Positions 56,060 through 64,000 of a stretch of 64,000 nucleotides of DNA are shown in pieces. Position numbers and translations under genes: made by a program. Source of the DNA: Janthinobacterium sp. PC23-8 (GTDB lineage: Bacteria; Pseudomonadota; Gammaproteobacteria; Burkholderiales; Burkholderiaceae_D); contig NZ_NJGY01000001.1 in NCBI RefSeq assembly GCF_002250505.1, positions 1,044,151 through 1,108,150 of the forward strand. Direction: 5' to 3'. Numbering within the stretch: position 1 is the stretch's first letter; each line of letters opens with the position of its first letter. The notes beneath the pieces are model-generated. The model did no database searches, was not told where the DNA came from, and worked only from the letters and a program-made list of their open reading frames with translations.

Positions 56060-57228
56060 GCGCGCCGCAGGTTCCGTCGCTGCAGCAGCGCGGCGGCACT
56101 CGCCACCGCCGCGCTGCTTGCGGCCAGCATCCACATTGGCCAGTCCAGCAGCAACAGCAAGCCACCGGCGGCGGCGCCAATCGCGCTGCCCAGGTAAAGC
56201 GCCGATTCATTGAGGGCGATGGCCAGGTTGACGTCGCCCTGCTTTGCCCGCACGGCCAGCAGGCGCTGGTTCTGCGGCACCTGCAGCGCCCATCCGGCCG
56301 CCCCCCACAGTACGATCGGCAACAGTGCCAGGTAATGATGCCAGGCGCCCGCCAGCGGCAACGCCGCCAGTGACAATGCCAGCAACAGCAAGATCATCAG
56401 GGTCAGGCGCGGCGCGGCCATGCGGTCGGCCAGCGGCCCGACCAGCACGCTGCCCACCACCCCACCCACGCCCCAGGCCCACAGGAACGGCGCCACCGCT
56501 GCGCCGCCCGGCGCCACCAATAGCGCGATAAAGGTGTACATGCCCAGGCTGGCAATCGCCGCCAGCAAGGAAACGGCCAATATCGTCAGCACCTGGCCAT
56601 CGGCCAGCAGGGCCAGTTTGCGGCACAGCGGCATTGCCGGCGCCGCCGGCAGCGCGGGCAACTTCCAGCACAAGCCCGCCAGCGCCAGCGCGCCGAGCAG
56701 CGCCACCAGCCACAGGGCCGAGGCCCAGCCCAGCTGCTGCGCCAGCAACAAGCTCAAGGGGACGCCCAGTACCGTGCCGCCGGCCATGCCGCCCATGATC
56801 ATGCTGATGGCCTTGCCCTGCTGGCCAGGCGTCGACACAGCCGCCGAGGCTGCGATGCCCAGCGCCAGGTAGACACCGGAAGCGATGCCGGCGACAGCCC
56901 GCAACAGCATCAGGCTGGCAAAATCGCCCGCCAGCGCGCTGGCGCCATTGGCTGCCACGAACACGGCCAGGGCCAGCAGCAGGCCGGCGCGCTGGCGCCG
57001 GGCCGGCAGCAAGGCCACCGCCAAGGGCGAGCCGAGGCCGTACCCCAGCGTGAAGGCCGTGACCAGCTGCGCGGCCAGCGCCAGCGATACGGCAAAGGCG
57101 GGCGCGATCAGCGGTATCAGTCCGGCCGTCACATACGACGCCATGCCCAGCGCAAAGGCGCCCACGGCGATCAGGCAGACGGCCGGCGGCAGCCGGGTCG
57201 TTAAAGCGGGACAGGTGTGATCAAGCAT
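56056..57228 (-). CDS. MFS transporter, DHA1 drug-exporter type
   Basis: A 390-residue membrane protein with 12 hydrophobic segments. The N-terminal motif LVTAFTLGYGLGSPLAVALLPARRQR resembles the DHA1 (AraJ-like) exporters. AAGG is 8 bp upstream of the ATG. It is divergent from an XRE-family regulator over 109 bp that contain a dyad. Substrate unknown. Confidence 0.88.
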   Translation of the reverse strand: MLDHTCPALTTRLPPAVCLIAVGAFALGMASYVTAGLIPLIAPAFAVSLALAAQLVTAFTLGYGLGSPLAVALLPARRQRAGLLLALAVFVAANGASALAGDFASLMLLRAVAGIASGVYLALGIAASAAVSTPGQQGKAISMIMGGMAGGTVLGVPLSLLLAQQLGWASALWLVALLGALALAGLCWKLPALPAAPAMPLCRKLALLADGQVLTILAVSLLAAIASLGMYTFIALLVAPGGAAVAPFLWAWGVGGVVGSVLVGPLADRMAAPRLTLMILLLLALSLAALPLAGAWHHYLALLPIVLWGAAGWALQVPQNQRLLAVRAKQGDVNLAIALNESALYLGSAIGAAAGGLLLLLDWPMWMLAASSAAVASAAALLQRRNLRRA

Positions 57229-57269
57229 GAGCCAGCCTTCAAAGGAAAGCAGCCATTCTGAAATACAAT

Positions 57270-57296
57270 ATAAACAATTACAATTTAACTGTTTAT
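57270..57296. promoter_or_regulatory. Dyad between the MFS and XRE genes
   Basis: ATAAACA-N13-TGTTTAT forms a 7-13-7 inverted repeat in an AT-rich patch between the divergent exporter and regulator genes. It is the best operator candidate for the regulator. Confidence 0.4.
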
Positions 57297-57337
57297 GCTA
57301 TTACTGGTAGCAACAGCCTTGCCAACAGAGGAAACCC

Positions 57338-58120
57338 ATGCGCAGCTTGCAACGCACCCGCCACGAACTGGCCGCCTATCTGCAGGCGCGCCGGGCCAGC
57401 TTGTCGCCCGGCGAGGTGGGCTTGCCCAGCGCAGGGCGGCGCAGGACGCCAGGCTTGCGGCGCGAGGAAGTGGCTGCCCTGGCCGGCGTGGGCCTGACCT
57501 GGTACACCTGGCTGGAACAGGGCCGCGATATCGGCGTGTCCGCCGCCTTTCTCGACAATCTGGCGCGGGTATTGAAACTCGATGCGGGCGAGCGGCGCCA
57601 TCTGTTCTTGCTGGCCCATGCGCGTCCGCCTGCGGAAGAAGGCAAGACCTGGTGCGTCGTGCCGCCGCCCGTGCGCCGCCTGATGCACGACTTGCCGCAT
57701 GCGGCCTTCGTGCTCAACCTGCGCTGGGATGTGCTGGCGTTTAATGACAAAGCCGATACCTTGTTCGGCCTGGCGGCACATGCGCCGTCGCGGCGCAACC
57801 TGCTGTGGCTGTTGTTTACCGATCCCCTGCTGCGTGAACGTTTTGATGGCTGGGAAACACAGGCGCCGCGCCTGCTGGCCAGCTTTCGCCGCGACTATGC
57901 GCGCGCCACGCAGGAGGCCGACATTCACGCGCTGGTGGCGGAACTGGAACAGGTGTCGCCCGAATTCAAGCTGTGGTGGCGCCGCCATGATGTTCATGCG
58001 CCCGGTGACGGCGTGCGCAGCCTGGTCATCGATGGCGAGCGCATCGCATATGAACACAGTTCGCTGACCATCGACGCGGACCGCCATTTGCGGCTGGTGG
58101 TGCATGCGCGCCAGTTGTAG
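57338..58120 (+). CDS. XRE-family regulator with MmyB-like ligand domain
   Basis: A 260-residue regulator. The N-terminal helix-turn-helix contains RRTPGLRREEVAALAGVGLTWYTWLEQGRD, the hallmark of the MmyB-like group; the C-terminal domain has LPHAAFVLNLRWDVLAFN and WWRRHDVHAPGDG, typical of the same group and thought to bind a hydrophobic ligand (inference). GAGGAAACCC precedes the ATG. It probably controls the divergent MFS gene. Confidence 0.9.
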   Translation: MRSLQRTRHELAAYLQARRASLSPGEVGLPSAGRRRTPGLRREEVAALAGVGLTWYTWLEQGRDIGVSAAFLDNLARVLKLDAGERRHLFLLAHARPPAEEGKTWCVVPPPVRRLMHDLPHAAFVLNLRWDVLAFNDKADTLFGLAAHAPSRRNLLWLLFTDPLLRERFDGWETQAPRLLASFRRDYARATQEADIHALVAELEQVSPEFKLWWRRHDVHAPGDGVRSLVIDGERIAYEHSSLTIDADRHLRLVVHARQL

Positions 58121-58141
58121 CGGCAAGCGCGTCCCACAACG

Positions 58142-58176
58142 AAAAAACCGCTGACCCTCTTGCGAGGAATCAGCGG
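58142..58176 (-). terminator. Terminator of the tRNA-fMet gene
   Basis: On the minus strand CCGCTGA pairs with TCAGCGG and CCTC with GAGG around a gcaa loop, followed by six T residues, 9 bp after the tRNA 3' end. Confidence 0.92.
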
Positions 58177-58184
58177 CTTCGAAT

Positions 58185-58261
58185 TGGTTGCGGGGACAGG
58201 ATTTGAACCTGTGACCTTCGGGTTATGAGCCCGACGAGCTGCCAGACTGCTCCACCCCGCA
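58185..58261 (-). tRNA. Initiator tRNA-Met (fMet), anticodon CAU
   Basis: A 77-nt cloverleaf with encoded CCA. The anticodon loop CTCATAA is closed by a stem with three G:C pairs (GGG/CCC), the hallmark of initiator tRNA. The T arm is ACAGG-TTCAAAT-CCTGT. The acceptor stem starts U1-G2-C3-G4-G5-G6-G7 and ends at A72, so position 1:72 would be U:A rather than the C:A mismatch of E. coli. Confidence 0.95.
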
Positions 58262-58266
58262 CAAGA

Positions 58267-58296
58267 ATTATAAGCGCAAACGCGAGGTTTAGGCAA
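58267..58296 (-). promoter_or_regulatory. Sigma-70 promoter of tRNA-fMet
   Basis: On the minus strand TTGCCT, an 18-bp spacer and a perfect TATAAT precede the tRNA by only 5 bp. The predicted start falls on or next to tRNA nucleotide 1. Confidence 0.6.
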
Positions 58297-58448
58297 TAAC
58301 TATCTCAGGATTGACAGCAATAGAGCCATTCAATAGAAAATCCCGGCGCAGGCCCGATCCGCCCGGCACGCCACGGCGCACACAATCGGTGTACAGTAAG
58401 CGTTACACTAATCATCGCACCTCTGCCATCTTGACCTTAAGCCAGCCC

Positions 58449-59039
58449 ATGAAATTCTGCTCCGAATGCGCCCATCCCGTCAGCCTGTCGATACCGGAGG
58501 GCGACAACCGTCCGCGCCATGTCTGCCCCAATTGCGACACCATCCATTACCAGAACCCGAAGATGGTGGTCGGCTCGATACCGGTGTGGGAGCACGATGG
58601 CCAGTTGCAGGTACTGCTGTGCAAGCGCGCCATCGAGCCCCGTTACGGCTACTGGACCCTGCCGGCCGGCTTCATGGAAAACGACGAGACCACGTCGGAC
58701 GCGGCCGAGCGCGAAACGGTGGAGGAAGCGGGCGCGCATATCGAACTGGGCAAGCTGTTTTCGCTATTGAACGTGCAGCGCGTGCACCAGGTGCACCTGT
58801 TTTATCTGGCGCGCCTGCGCGACCTCGATTTTGCGCCCGGCATCGAAAGCCTGGAAGTGCAGCTGTTTGCGGAAAGCGAGATCCCCTGGGACGACCTGGC
58901 CTTTCCCACCGTGCGCACCACGCTGGAACTGTTCTTTGCCGACCGCGTGAAGATCCGCGAAGGCGGCAGCTACGGCTTTCATACGGGCGACATCAACCGC
59001 CCGATGGCCATGCCCGCCGACGCAGTCCCTCAACCTTGA
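58449..59039 (+). CDS. NUDIX hydrolase with zinc-ribbon N-terminus
   Basis: A 196-residue nucleoside-diphosphate-linked hydrolase. The N-terminal zinc ribbon has CSECAHP and CPNCDTIHY. The NUDIX box is spread over about 72-94 (GFMENDE ... RETVEEAG). This fold is common in NADH-pyrophosphatase-like and ADP-ribose hydrolases of Burkholderiales. The start at 58449 begins the ribbon (MKFCSEC). It precedes aat by 22 bp, probably in one transcript. Confidence 0.9.
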   Translation: MKFCSECAHPVSLSIPEGDNRPRHVCPNCDTIHYQNPKMVVGSIPVWEHDGQLQVLLCKRAIEPRYGYWTLPAGFMENDETTSDAAERETVEEAGAHIELGKLFSLLNVQRVHQVHLFYLARLRDLDFAPGIESLEVQLFAESEIPWDDLAFPTVRTTLELFFADRVKIREGGSYGFHTGDINRPMAMPADAVPQP

Positions 59040-59061
59040 GCGCCCTGACCGCCTTGACTGC

Positions 59062-59778
59062 ATGATCCCCTGGCTCGATCTCCATACCCCGTTTCCCGAT
59101 GTGTCGCGCGCGCTGACGGGCGAAGCGCCTGGCCTCCTGGCGGCCGGCGCCGACCTGTCGCCGCGCCGCCTGCTCGAGGCCTACCGGCACGGCATCTTCC
59201 CCTGGTTTTCCGAAGGCCAGCCGATACTCTGGTGGAGCACCGATCCGCGCATGGTGCTGATGACCGACAATTTCAAATTGTCCGACAGCCTGCAAAAAGC
59301 CATCCGCAAGGTCGAGCGCAGCGCCGCCACCGACGGGCGCTGGCAGCTGCGCTTTGACGGCGACTTCGAGGGCGTGATGCGCGCCTGCGCCGCGCCGCGC
59401 AAGGATGGCCCCGGCACCTGGATTTCGGACGAGATCATCGACGGCTATACGGGCCTGCACAAGCTCGGTTATGCGCACTCGTCGGAATTGTGGCGCGATG
59501 GCGAACTGGTGGGCGGCGCCTATGGCGTGTCGATCGGCCGCATGTTTTATGGCGAGTCGATGTTCGCGCGCGTGACGGACGGCTCGAAAATCGCGCTGGC
59601 GCAACTGGTGCGTTTTTTGAAGGAACGCGGCGTGGCCATGATCGACTGCCAGCAGGAGACGCGCCACCTGGCTTCGCTGGGGGCGGCGCCGATTTCGCGC
59701 GCGCGCTTCCTGGCCCATCTGCGCGGCGCGATTGAAGAAGCGCAAATCACCGACTGGCACACTGCGGCCAAGGGGTAG
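59062..59778 (+). CDS. aat: Leucyl/phenylalanyl-tRNA-protein transferase
   Basis: A 238-residue enzyme adding Leu or Phe to proteins with N-terminal Arg or Lys, which marks them for ClpS/ClpAP. Family motifs [26 protein letters not shown] and [10 protein letters not shown] are at the N-terminal part, and GEMFGGMF is seen here as [10 protein letters not shown]. Followed 46 bp later by bpt, the second N-degron enzyme. Confidence 0.95.
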   Translation: MIPWLDLHTPFPDVSRALTGEAPGLLAAGADLSPRRLLEAYRHGIFPWFSEGQPILWWSTDPRMVLMTDNFKLSDSLQKAIRKVERSAATDGRWQLRFDGDFEGVMRACAAPRKDGPGTWISDEIIDGYTGLHKLGYAHSSELWRDGELVGGAYGVSIGRMFYGESMFARVTDGSKIALAQLVRFLKERGVAMIDCQQETRHLASLGAAPISRARFLAHLRGAIEEAQITDWHTAAKG

Positions 59779-59824
59779 CTATGCTATCGTTGCAAGCAAC
59801 ACCGCTGCCGCATACTGGACCGCC

Positions 59825-60547
59825 ATGACGCACCTGAACGAATTACCGTTTGCCACCCTGCAGTTCTACACGACGGCGCCCTACCCCTGCAGCTACCTGG
59901 AACAGCGCCAGGCGCGCTCGCAGGTGGCCACGCCCTCGCACCTGATCAACAGCGACGTGTATTCGGAACTGGTGCGCAACGGCTTCCGGCGCAGCGGCAT
60001 CTTTACCTATCGCCCGTATTGCGACGGCTGCCAGGCCTGCATCCCGGTGCGGGTGGCGGTGCAGGATTTTAGCGCCAGCCGCAACCAGCGCCGCGCCTGG
60101 AGCCGCCATGCGCAGCTGCAGGCGGGCGTGGCCACCCTGTCCTTCCTCGACGAGCACTACGAGCTGTACCTGCGCTACCAGAGCACGCGCCACGCCGGCG
60201 GCGGCATGGACCAGGACAGCCGCGACCAGTACGCCCAGTTCCTGCTGCAAAGCCGGGTCAACACGCGCCTGGTCGAGTTCCGCGACCCCGACGGCACGCT
60301 GCGCATGGTCAGCATCATCGACGTGCTGGCCGACGGGCTGTCATCGGTCTACACTTTTTTTGATCCGGACGTGCCGGGCGCCTCCTACGGCACCTACAAC
60401 GTGCTGTGGCAGATCGCCCAGGCGCGCGAGCTGGGGCTGCCGTATGTGTATCTCGGCTACTGGATCGCGCAGAGCCCGAAGATGGCCTATAAAATCAATT
60501 TCAAGCCGCTCGAGGCGCGCATCAAGGGGCAGTGGGTGGTGATGTAA
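59825..60547 (+). CDS. bpt: Aspartate/glutamate leucyltransferase (Bpt)
   Basis: A 240-residue transferase that adds Leu to N-terminal Asp or Glu, a bacterial relative of eukaryotic ATE1. It has the Cys-rich N-terminal part ([20 protein letters not shown]) and the C-terminal GNAT-like fold ([14 protein letters not shown]). The start at 59825 gives the conserved N-terminus; the longer frame to 59732 overlaps aat and is not used. aat and bpt adjacent is common in proteobacteria. Confidence 0.94.
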   Translation: MTHLNELPFATLQFYTTAPYPCSYLEQRQARSQVATPSHLINSDVYSELVRNGFRRSGIFTYRPYCDGCQACIPVRVAVQDFSASRNQRRAWSRHAQLQAGVATLSFLDEHYELYLRYQSTRHAGGGMDQDSRDQYAQFLLQSRVNTRLVEFRDPDGTLRMVSIIDVLADGLSSVYTFFDPDVPGASYGTYNVLWQIAQARELGLPYVYLGYWIAQSPKMAYKINFKPLEARIKGQWVVM

Positions 60548-60639
60548 ACCCAACGGTGGCCGCCTGGAACACGGTAAAATACGCCACCCGACAGTACCCA
60601 TGACCGCATCACGCCCCGCGCACCATCCTTGAAAAACCC

Positions 60640-61689
60640 ATGTCCAAAAAACTCCTGTACTCCCTCGCCCGCCCGCTGCTGTTTTCCATGGATGCCGAAG
60701 CGGCCCACCATTTCACCCTGCCAGCCCTGAAACGCGCCAGCGCGCTGGGCCTGACGAAACTGGCCGGCAAGCCGGCGGCGGACCCGCGCACGGTGATGGG
60801 CATTACCTTCCCCAATCCGGTCGGCCTGGCCGCCGGCCTGGACAAGGACGGCGCGTATATCGATGCGCTGGCCGACATGGGCTTTGGCTCGATCGAAGTG
60901 GGTACCGTCACGCCGCGCGCCCAGGCCGGCAACCCCAAACCGCGCATGTTCCGCCTGCCGCAGGCGCAGGGCATCATCAACCGCATGGGGTTCAATAACG
61001 GCGGCGTCGACGCCTTTGTCGCCAATGTGCAGGCCTCGAAGTTTTACCAGAACCGCGCCGGCGTGCTGGGCCTGAACATCGGCAAGAACGCCGACACGCC
61101 GATCGAAAAGGCGGCCGACGACTACCTGCTGTGCCTGGAAAAAGTCTATCCGTATGCCAGCTATGTGACGGTCAATATCTCGTCGCCGAACACCAAGAAC
61201 TTGCGCCAGCTGCAGGGCGCCTCGGAACTCGACGCCCTGCTGTCGCAACTGAAACAGGCGCAGGCGCGCCTGGCCGACCAGCACCAGCGCTACGTGCCGC
61301 TGGCCCTGAAAATCGCCCCGGACATGGACGGCGAACAGGTGAAAAGCATCGCCGCATCGCTGACGCGCCACGGCATCGACGGCGTGATCGCCACCAATAC
61401 CACGCTCTCGCGCAGCGCTGTCGAAGGCATGGAGCATGGCGCGGAAGCAGGCGGCCTGTCGGGCGCGCCCGTGTTCGAACTGTCGAACACGGTGATACGC
61501 CTGTTGAAAGCGGAACTGGGCAATGCGCTGCCGATCATCGGCGTGGGCGGCATCATGCGGGGCCAGGACGCGGTAGCGAAGTTCGAGGCGGGCGCGCAGC
61601 TGGTACAGCTGTACAGCGGCCTGATTTACGCCGGCCCGGCGCTGGTCGGCGACTGCGCGCGCGCGCTGCGCGGCAAACAAGCGCGCTAA
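60640..61689 (+). CDS. pyrD: Dihydroorotate dehydrogenase (quinone), class 2
   Basis: A 349-residue FMN enzyme of pyrimidine synthesis linked to the quinone pool. The hydrophobic N-terminal helices (residues 1-35) mark class 2 membrane association. FMN and substrate residues are in [35 protein letters not shown] (catalytic Ser near 180) and [11 protein letters not shown]. Length fits E. coli PyrD (336). Confidence 0.96.
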   Translation: MSKKLLYSLARPLLFSMDAEAAHHFTLPALKRASALGLTKLAGKPAADPRTVMGITFPNPVGLAAGLDKDGAYIDALADMGFGSIEVGTVTPRAQAGNPKPRMFRLPQAQGIINRMGFNNGGVDAFVANVQASKFYQNRAGVLGLNIGKNADTPIEKAADDYLLCLEKVYPYASYVTVNISSPNTKNLRQLQGASELDALLSQLKQAQARLADQHQRYVPLALKIAPDMDGEQVKSIAASLTRHGIDGVIATNTTLSRSAVEGMEHGAEAGGLSGAPVFELSNTVIRLLKAELGNALPIIGVGGIMRGQDAVAKFEAGAQLVQLYSGLIYAGPALVGDCARALRGKQAR

Positions 61690-61705
61690 GAAAACAGGAG
61701 AGACC

Positions 61706-62752
61706 ATGGAGACAATCACACTCGGTTCAAGCAGCCTGCAGGTCAGCAAGATCTGCCTGGGCACCATGACCTTCGGCGAGCAGAACAGCGAAGCGGAAGC
61801 CCACAGCCAGCTCGACTACGCGCTCGAGCGCGGCATCAATTTCATCGACACGGCCGAGATGTACCCGGTGATGGCCAGTGCCGAGACGCAGGGCAGCACC
61901 GAGCGCCATATCGGCAACTGGCTGAAAAAAAGCGGCAAGCGCGGCCAGATCGTGCTGGCCAGCAAAGTCGCCGGGCCGAACAGCAGCATGCGCTGGATAC
62001 GCGGCGGCAAGAACAATCTCGACGCCGTGAATATCCGCGCCGCCGTCGAAGACAGCCTGCGCCGTTTGCAAACCGGGCATATCGACCTGTACCAGTTGCA
62101 CTGGCCCAGCCGCAATCTGCCCATCTTTGGCGCCAACAGCTTCAACCCGCAGCACGAACGCGAGGCGGTCGCCATCGAAGAGACGCTGGCGATTCTGGGC
62201 AAGCTGGTCGACGAAGGCAAGATCGGCCATATCGGCGTGTCGAACGAGTCGTCGTGGGGCGTGTGCGAATATATCAAGCAAGCCGAACTGAAAGGCCTGC
62301 CACGCATCGCCTCGATCCAGAACCTGTACAACCTGACGGCGCGCCAGTTCGAAACGAGCTTGCTCGACGAAACCTGCCACCGCGAGAACGTGGGCCTGTT
62401 GGCCTACAGCCCGCTGGCGTTCGGCCAGCTGACGGCGAAATACCTGGACGACCCGCAAGCACGCGGACGCCTGACGATTTTCCCGTCCGGCTGGAGCCCG
62501 CGCTATGTCCGCCCGGCCACGATAGAGGCGGCGCGCCAGTACGCGGCGCTGGCGCGCGAGCACGGCCTGACGCCAACGCAGCTGGCGCTGGCATGGTGCT
62601 ATTCGCGCTGGTTTATCGCTTCCACCATTATCGGCGCGACCAGCCTGGAACAGTTGCAGCACAATATCGACGCCTATCAGATCACGCTGACGCCGGAAGT
62701 GGTCAAGGCGGTCGACGCCATCCACGCCACGCTGACCAACCCTGGCCAGTAA
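61706..62752 (+). CDS. Aldo/keto reductase, Tas-like
   Basis: A 348-residue NADPH-dependent oxidoreductase. Catalytic residues appear as Asp/Tyr in FIDTAEMY, Lys in LASKVAG and His in YQLHWPS. The insertions around MYPVMASAETQGSTERHIGNW are typical of the Tas group. CAGGAGAGA precedes the ATG, 16 bp after pyrD. Substrate unknown. Confidence 0.92.
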   Translation: METITLGSSSLQVSKICLGTMTFGEQNSEAEAHSQLDYALERGINFIDTAEMYPVMASAETQGSTERHIGNWLKKSGKRGQIVLASKVAGPNSSMRWIRGGKNNLDAVNIRAAVEDSLRRLQTGHIDLYQLHWPSRNLPIFGANSFNPQHEREAVAIEETLAILGKLVDEGKIGHIGVSNESSWGVCEYIKQAELKGLPRIASIQNLYNLTARQFETSLLDETCHRENVGLLAYSPLAFGQLTAKYLDDPQARGRLTIFPSGWSPRYVRPATIEAARQYAALAREHGLTPTQLALAWCYSRWFIASTIIGATSLEQLQHNIDAYQITLTPEVVKAVDAIHATLTNPGQ

Positions 62753-62997
62753 GCAGTCGTTTTTATACAACAAGCCGCAAGGCGCCGCAGTGCACCATTG
62801 CGGCGTTGCCCCGCCCCGCCGTATGCTGACAGCAAGGCAATATGCACTACTCCCGCAAATTTCCCGCGCATTATCCGTTTATCGCATAACGATACGCCGA
62901 AGCATTCGTAAGCGGGCCTGGCCCGCACTGTTACTCTTGTTTATCGCAGAACCCCACGTGTTCGCGCACACCGTTACCCTAACTGAAGAGACCGTCG
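62753..62997. promoter_or_regulatory. Gap upstream of the TonB-dependent receptor
   Basis: CGCCGCA-gtgcaccat-TGCGGCG at about 62783-62805 is a perfect 7-bp hairpin without a T-run, possibly ending pyrD/reductase transcription. GAAGAG precedes the receptor ATG. No Fur box was seen. Confidence 0.3.
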
Positions 62998-64000
62998 ATG
63001 AGTTCCCCACAAGCCCCTAGCGCCGTCCGCGCCCTCCCCGTCAAGACCGTCATTGCCGCCAGCCTGGTGGCCTGCTTCAGCCTGCCGATGACCGCACAAG
63101 CCCAGCAGGAACTGCCGGCCGAAGGCGAACTGCAATCGGTCGTCGTCACCGGCACCTTTGCCAAGAACCGCCGCACCATCGATTCCGAGTCGCCGATCGA
63201 CATCCTGACCTCGCGCGAGCTGCAAAGCACGGGTTCGGGCGAACTGGCCACCGTATTGAGCCGCTTGCTGCCGTCGCTGAACTTCGCCCGCGCCACCGGC
63301 GCCGACGCCAGCGACGCCGTGCGTCCGGCCCAGCTGCGCGGCCTGTCGCCGGACCAGACGCTGGTGCTGGTCAACGGCAAGCGCCGCTATACCTCGGCCG
63401 TGGTCAACGTCAACGGTTCGCTGGGCCGCGGCTCGGCGCCGGTCGACCTGAACGCCATTCCCCTGGCCGCCATTGACCACGTGGAAGTGCTGCGCGATGG
63501 CGCTGCGGCCCAATATGGTTCGGATGCGATCGCCGGCGTGATCAACATCATCCTGAAAAAAGGCGCGGCCGGTGGCGACGTGGAAGTGGGCTATGGCCAG
63601 ACCCAGGAACACGACGGCAAGCAAAAGTCCATCAAGGGTTCGGCCGGCTTTGCGCTCGGCGAAAACGGCTGGCTGCGCCTGTCGGCCGAAGTGGCCGACC
63701 GCGATCCGACCAACCGCGCCGGCGCCGACTTGCGTAACCCCCTGGAACCGCGCTACGGCAAGGTCAACCAGCGCTACGGCGACGCCGAAAGCCAGCCGGC
63801 CACCGTCTTTTTCAACAGCGAATACCATCTCGACGACAATCTCGACTGGTACGCCTTCGGCAACTACGGCAAGCGCGACACCTCGGCCGCCGCTACCTGG
63901 CGCACGGCATTGAACGGCACGGCGCTGCGCACCCCGGTCTATCCTGAAGGCTTCTTGCCGCTGCAAAACAGCACCCTGACCGACCAGTCCCTGGTGACCG
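62998..64000 (+). CDS. TonB-dependent receptor, N-terminal part (cut by window end)
   Basis: The frame opens at an ATG with GAAGAG upstream and is still open at position 64000, so about 334 residues are visible. A signal peptide ends at about residue 35 (MTAQAQ). The TonB box region VVVTGTFAKNRR and the plug domain (AQLRGLSPDQTLVLVNGKRRY, VEVLRDGAAAQYGSDAIAGVINI) are clear; the barrel begins after about residue 195. It is an outer-membrane uptake protein, energised by a TonB/ExbBD system such as the one at 30179. The substrate is not readable. Confidence 0.93.
   Translation, partial: MSSPQAPSAVRALPVKTVIAASLVACFSLPMTAQAQQELPAEGELQSVVVTGTFAKNRRTIDSESPIDILTSRELQSTGSGELATVLSRLLPSLNFARATGADASDAVRPAQLRGLSPDQTLVLVNGKRRYTSAVVNVNGSLGRGSAPVDLNAIPLAAIDHVEVLRDGAAAQYGSDAIAGVINIILKKGAAGGDVEVGYGQTQEHDGKQKSIKGSAGFALGENGWLRLSAEVADRDPTNRAGADLRNPLEPRYGKVNQRYGDAESQPATVFFNSEYHLDDNLDWYAFGNYGKRDTSAAATWRTALNGTALRTPVYPEGFLPLQNSTLTDQSLVT

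Noticed and set aside
58389-58408. GTGTA-N10-TACAC dyad upstream of the NUDIX gene as an operator
   Set aside because: Only five bases per arm, no cognate regulator nearby; such short dyads are expected by chance.
62790-63020. 76-codon ORF overlapping the start of the TonB-dependent receptor
   Set aside because: It overlaps the ribosome site and signal peptide of the real gene and has no ribosome site of its own.
1-64000. CRISPR arrays, prophage, integron sites or intact insertion sequences
   Set aside because: No regularly spaced repeats, phage structural genes, attC-like sites or intact transposase genes were seen; the only mobile-element trace is the Tn3 fragment at 51303.

Overview
The window is a high-GC, tightly packed chromosomal segment from a beta-proteobacterium of the family Oxalobacteraceae, most likely Janthinobacterium or Duganella. 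The call rests on a CqsA/LqsA-type alpha-hydroxyketone synthase divergent from its kinase and response regulator (the JqsA/JqsS/JqsR system described in those genera), on rne divergent from rluC, and on the Burkholderiales style of the housekeeping genes. No tool was run. All family calls come from reading motifs and context.

Layout. 1-5 kb, mostly minus strand: rsuA, a small hypothetical gene, then the run rluC - HAD phosphatase - Rieske ferredoxin - sppA. 5.5-8.7 kb: rne with a long leader and a clear terminator. 8.7-13.1 kb: chrA, moaA and a fused mobA-moeA gene. 13.1-16.9 kb: rmuC, a truncated haemoglobin, an MFS exporter and a MarR regulator. 16.9-20.6 kb: jqsA divergent from jqsS-jqsR. 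20.6-24.2 kb: a large FtsX-type permease and an adenine deaminase. 24.8-29.6 kb: the stress operon prkA-yeaH-spoVR. 30.2-34.1 kb: tonB-exbB-exbD-exbD plus a TPR protein. 34.3-41.7 kb: ribF, ileS, lspA, coaBC, dut and a PDZ/M48-like lipoprotein that lacks a catalytic histidine. 41.7-43.8 kb: a 44-residue membrane protein, xdhC and alkA.

From about 44.0 to 51.5 kb lies an apparently acquired module: an FtsX/MacB-like permease, its ATPase, an HlyD-type adaptor, and a divergent NtrC-type response regulator and histidine kinase. A sigma-54 type -24/-12 element sits directly before the adaptor gene, with a dyad about 100 bp further upstream. The module is flanked on the left by the C-terminal stump of an MFS gene and on the right by a decayed Tn3-family transposase fragment, which suggests it split an older MFS/LysR divergent pair.

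51.7-64 kb: a LysR regulator, mug, an IorAB-type molybdenum hydroxylase, an MFS/XRE divergent pair, initiator tRNA-fMet with its own promoter and terminator, a NUDIX hydrolase, the N-degron pair aat-bpt, pyrD, an aldo/keto reductase and the start of a TonB-dependent receptor cut by the window end.

Functional links: moaA, mobA-moeA and xdhC plausibly supply and insert the cofactor for the IorAB-type enzyme. The TonB/ExbBD system can energise receptors such as the one at the right edge. JqsARS is a complete signalling circuit. The sigma-54 module looks self-contained: sensor, activator, target promoter and exporter.
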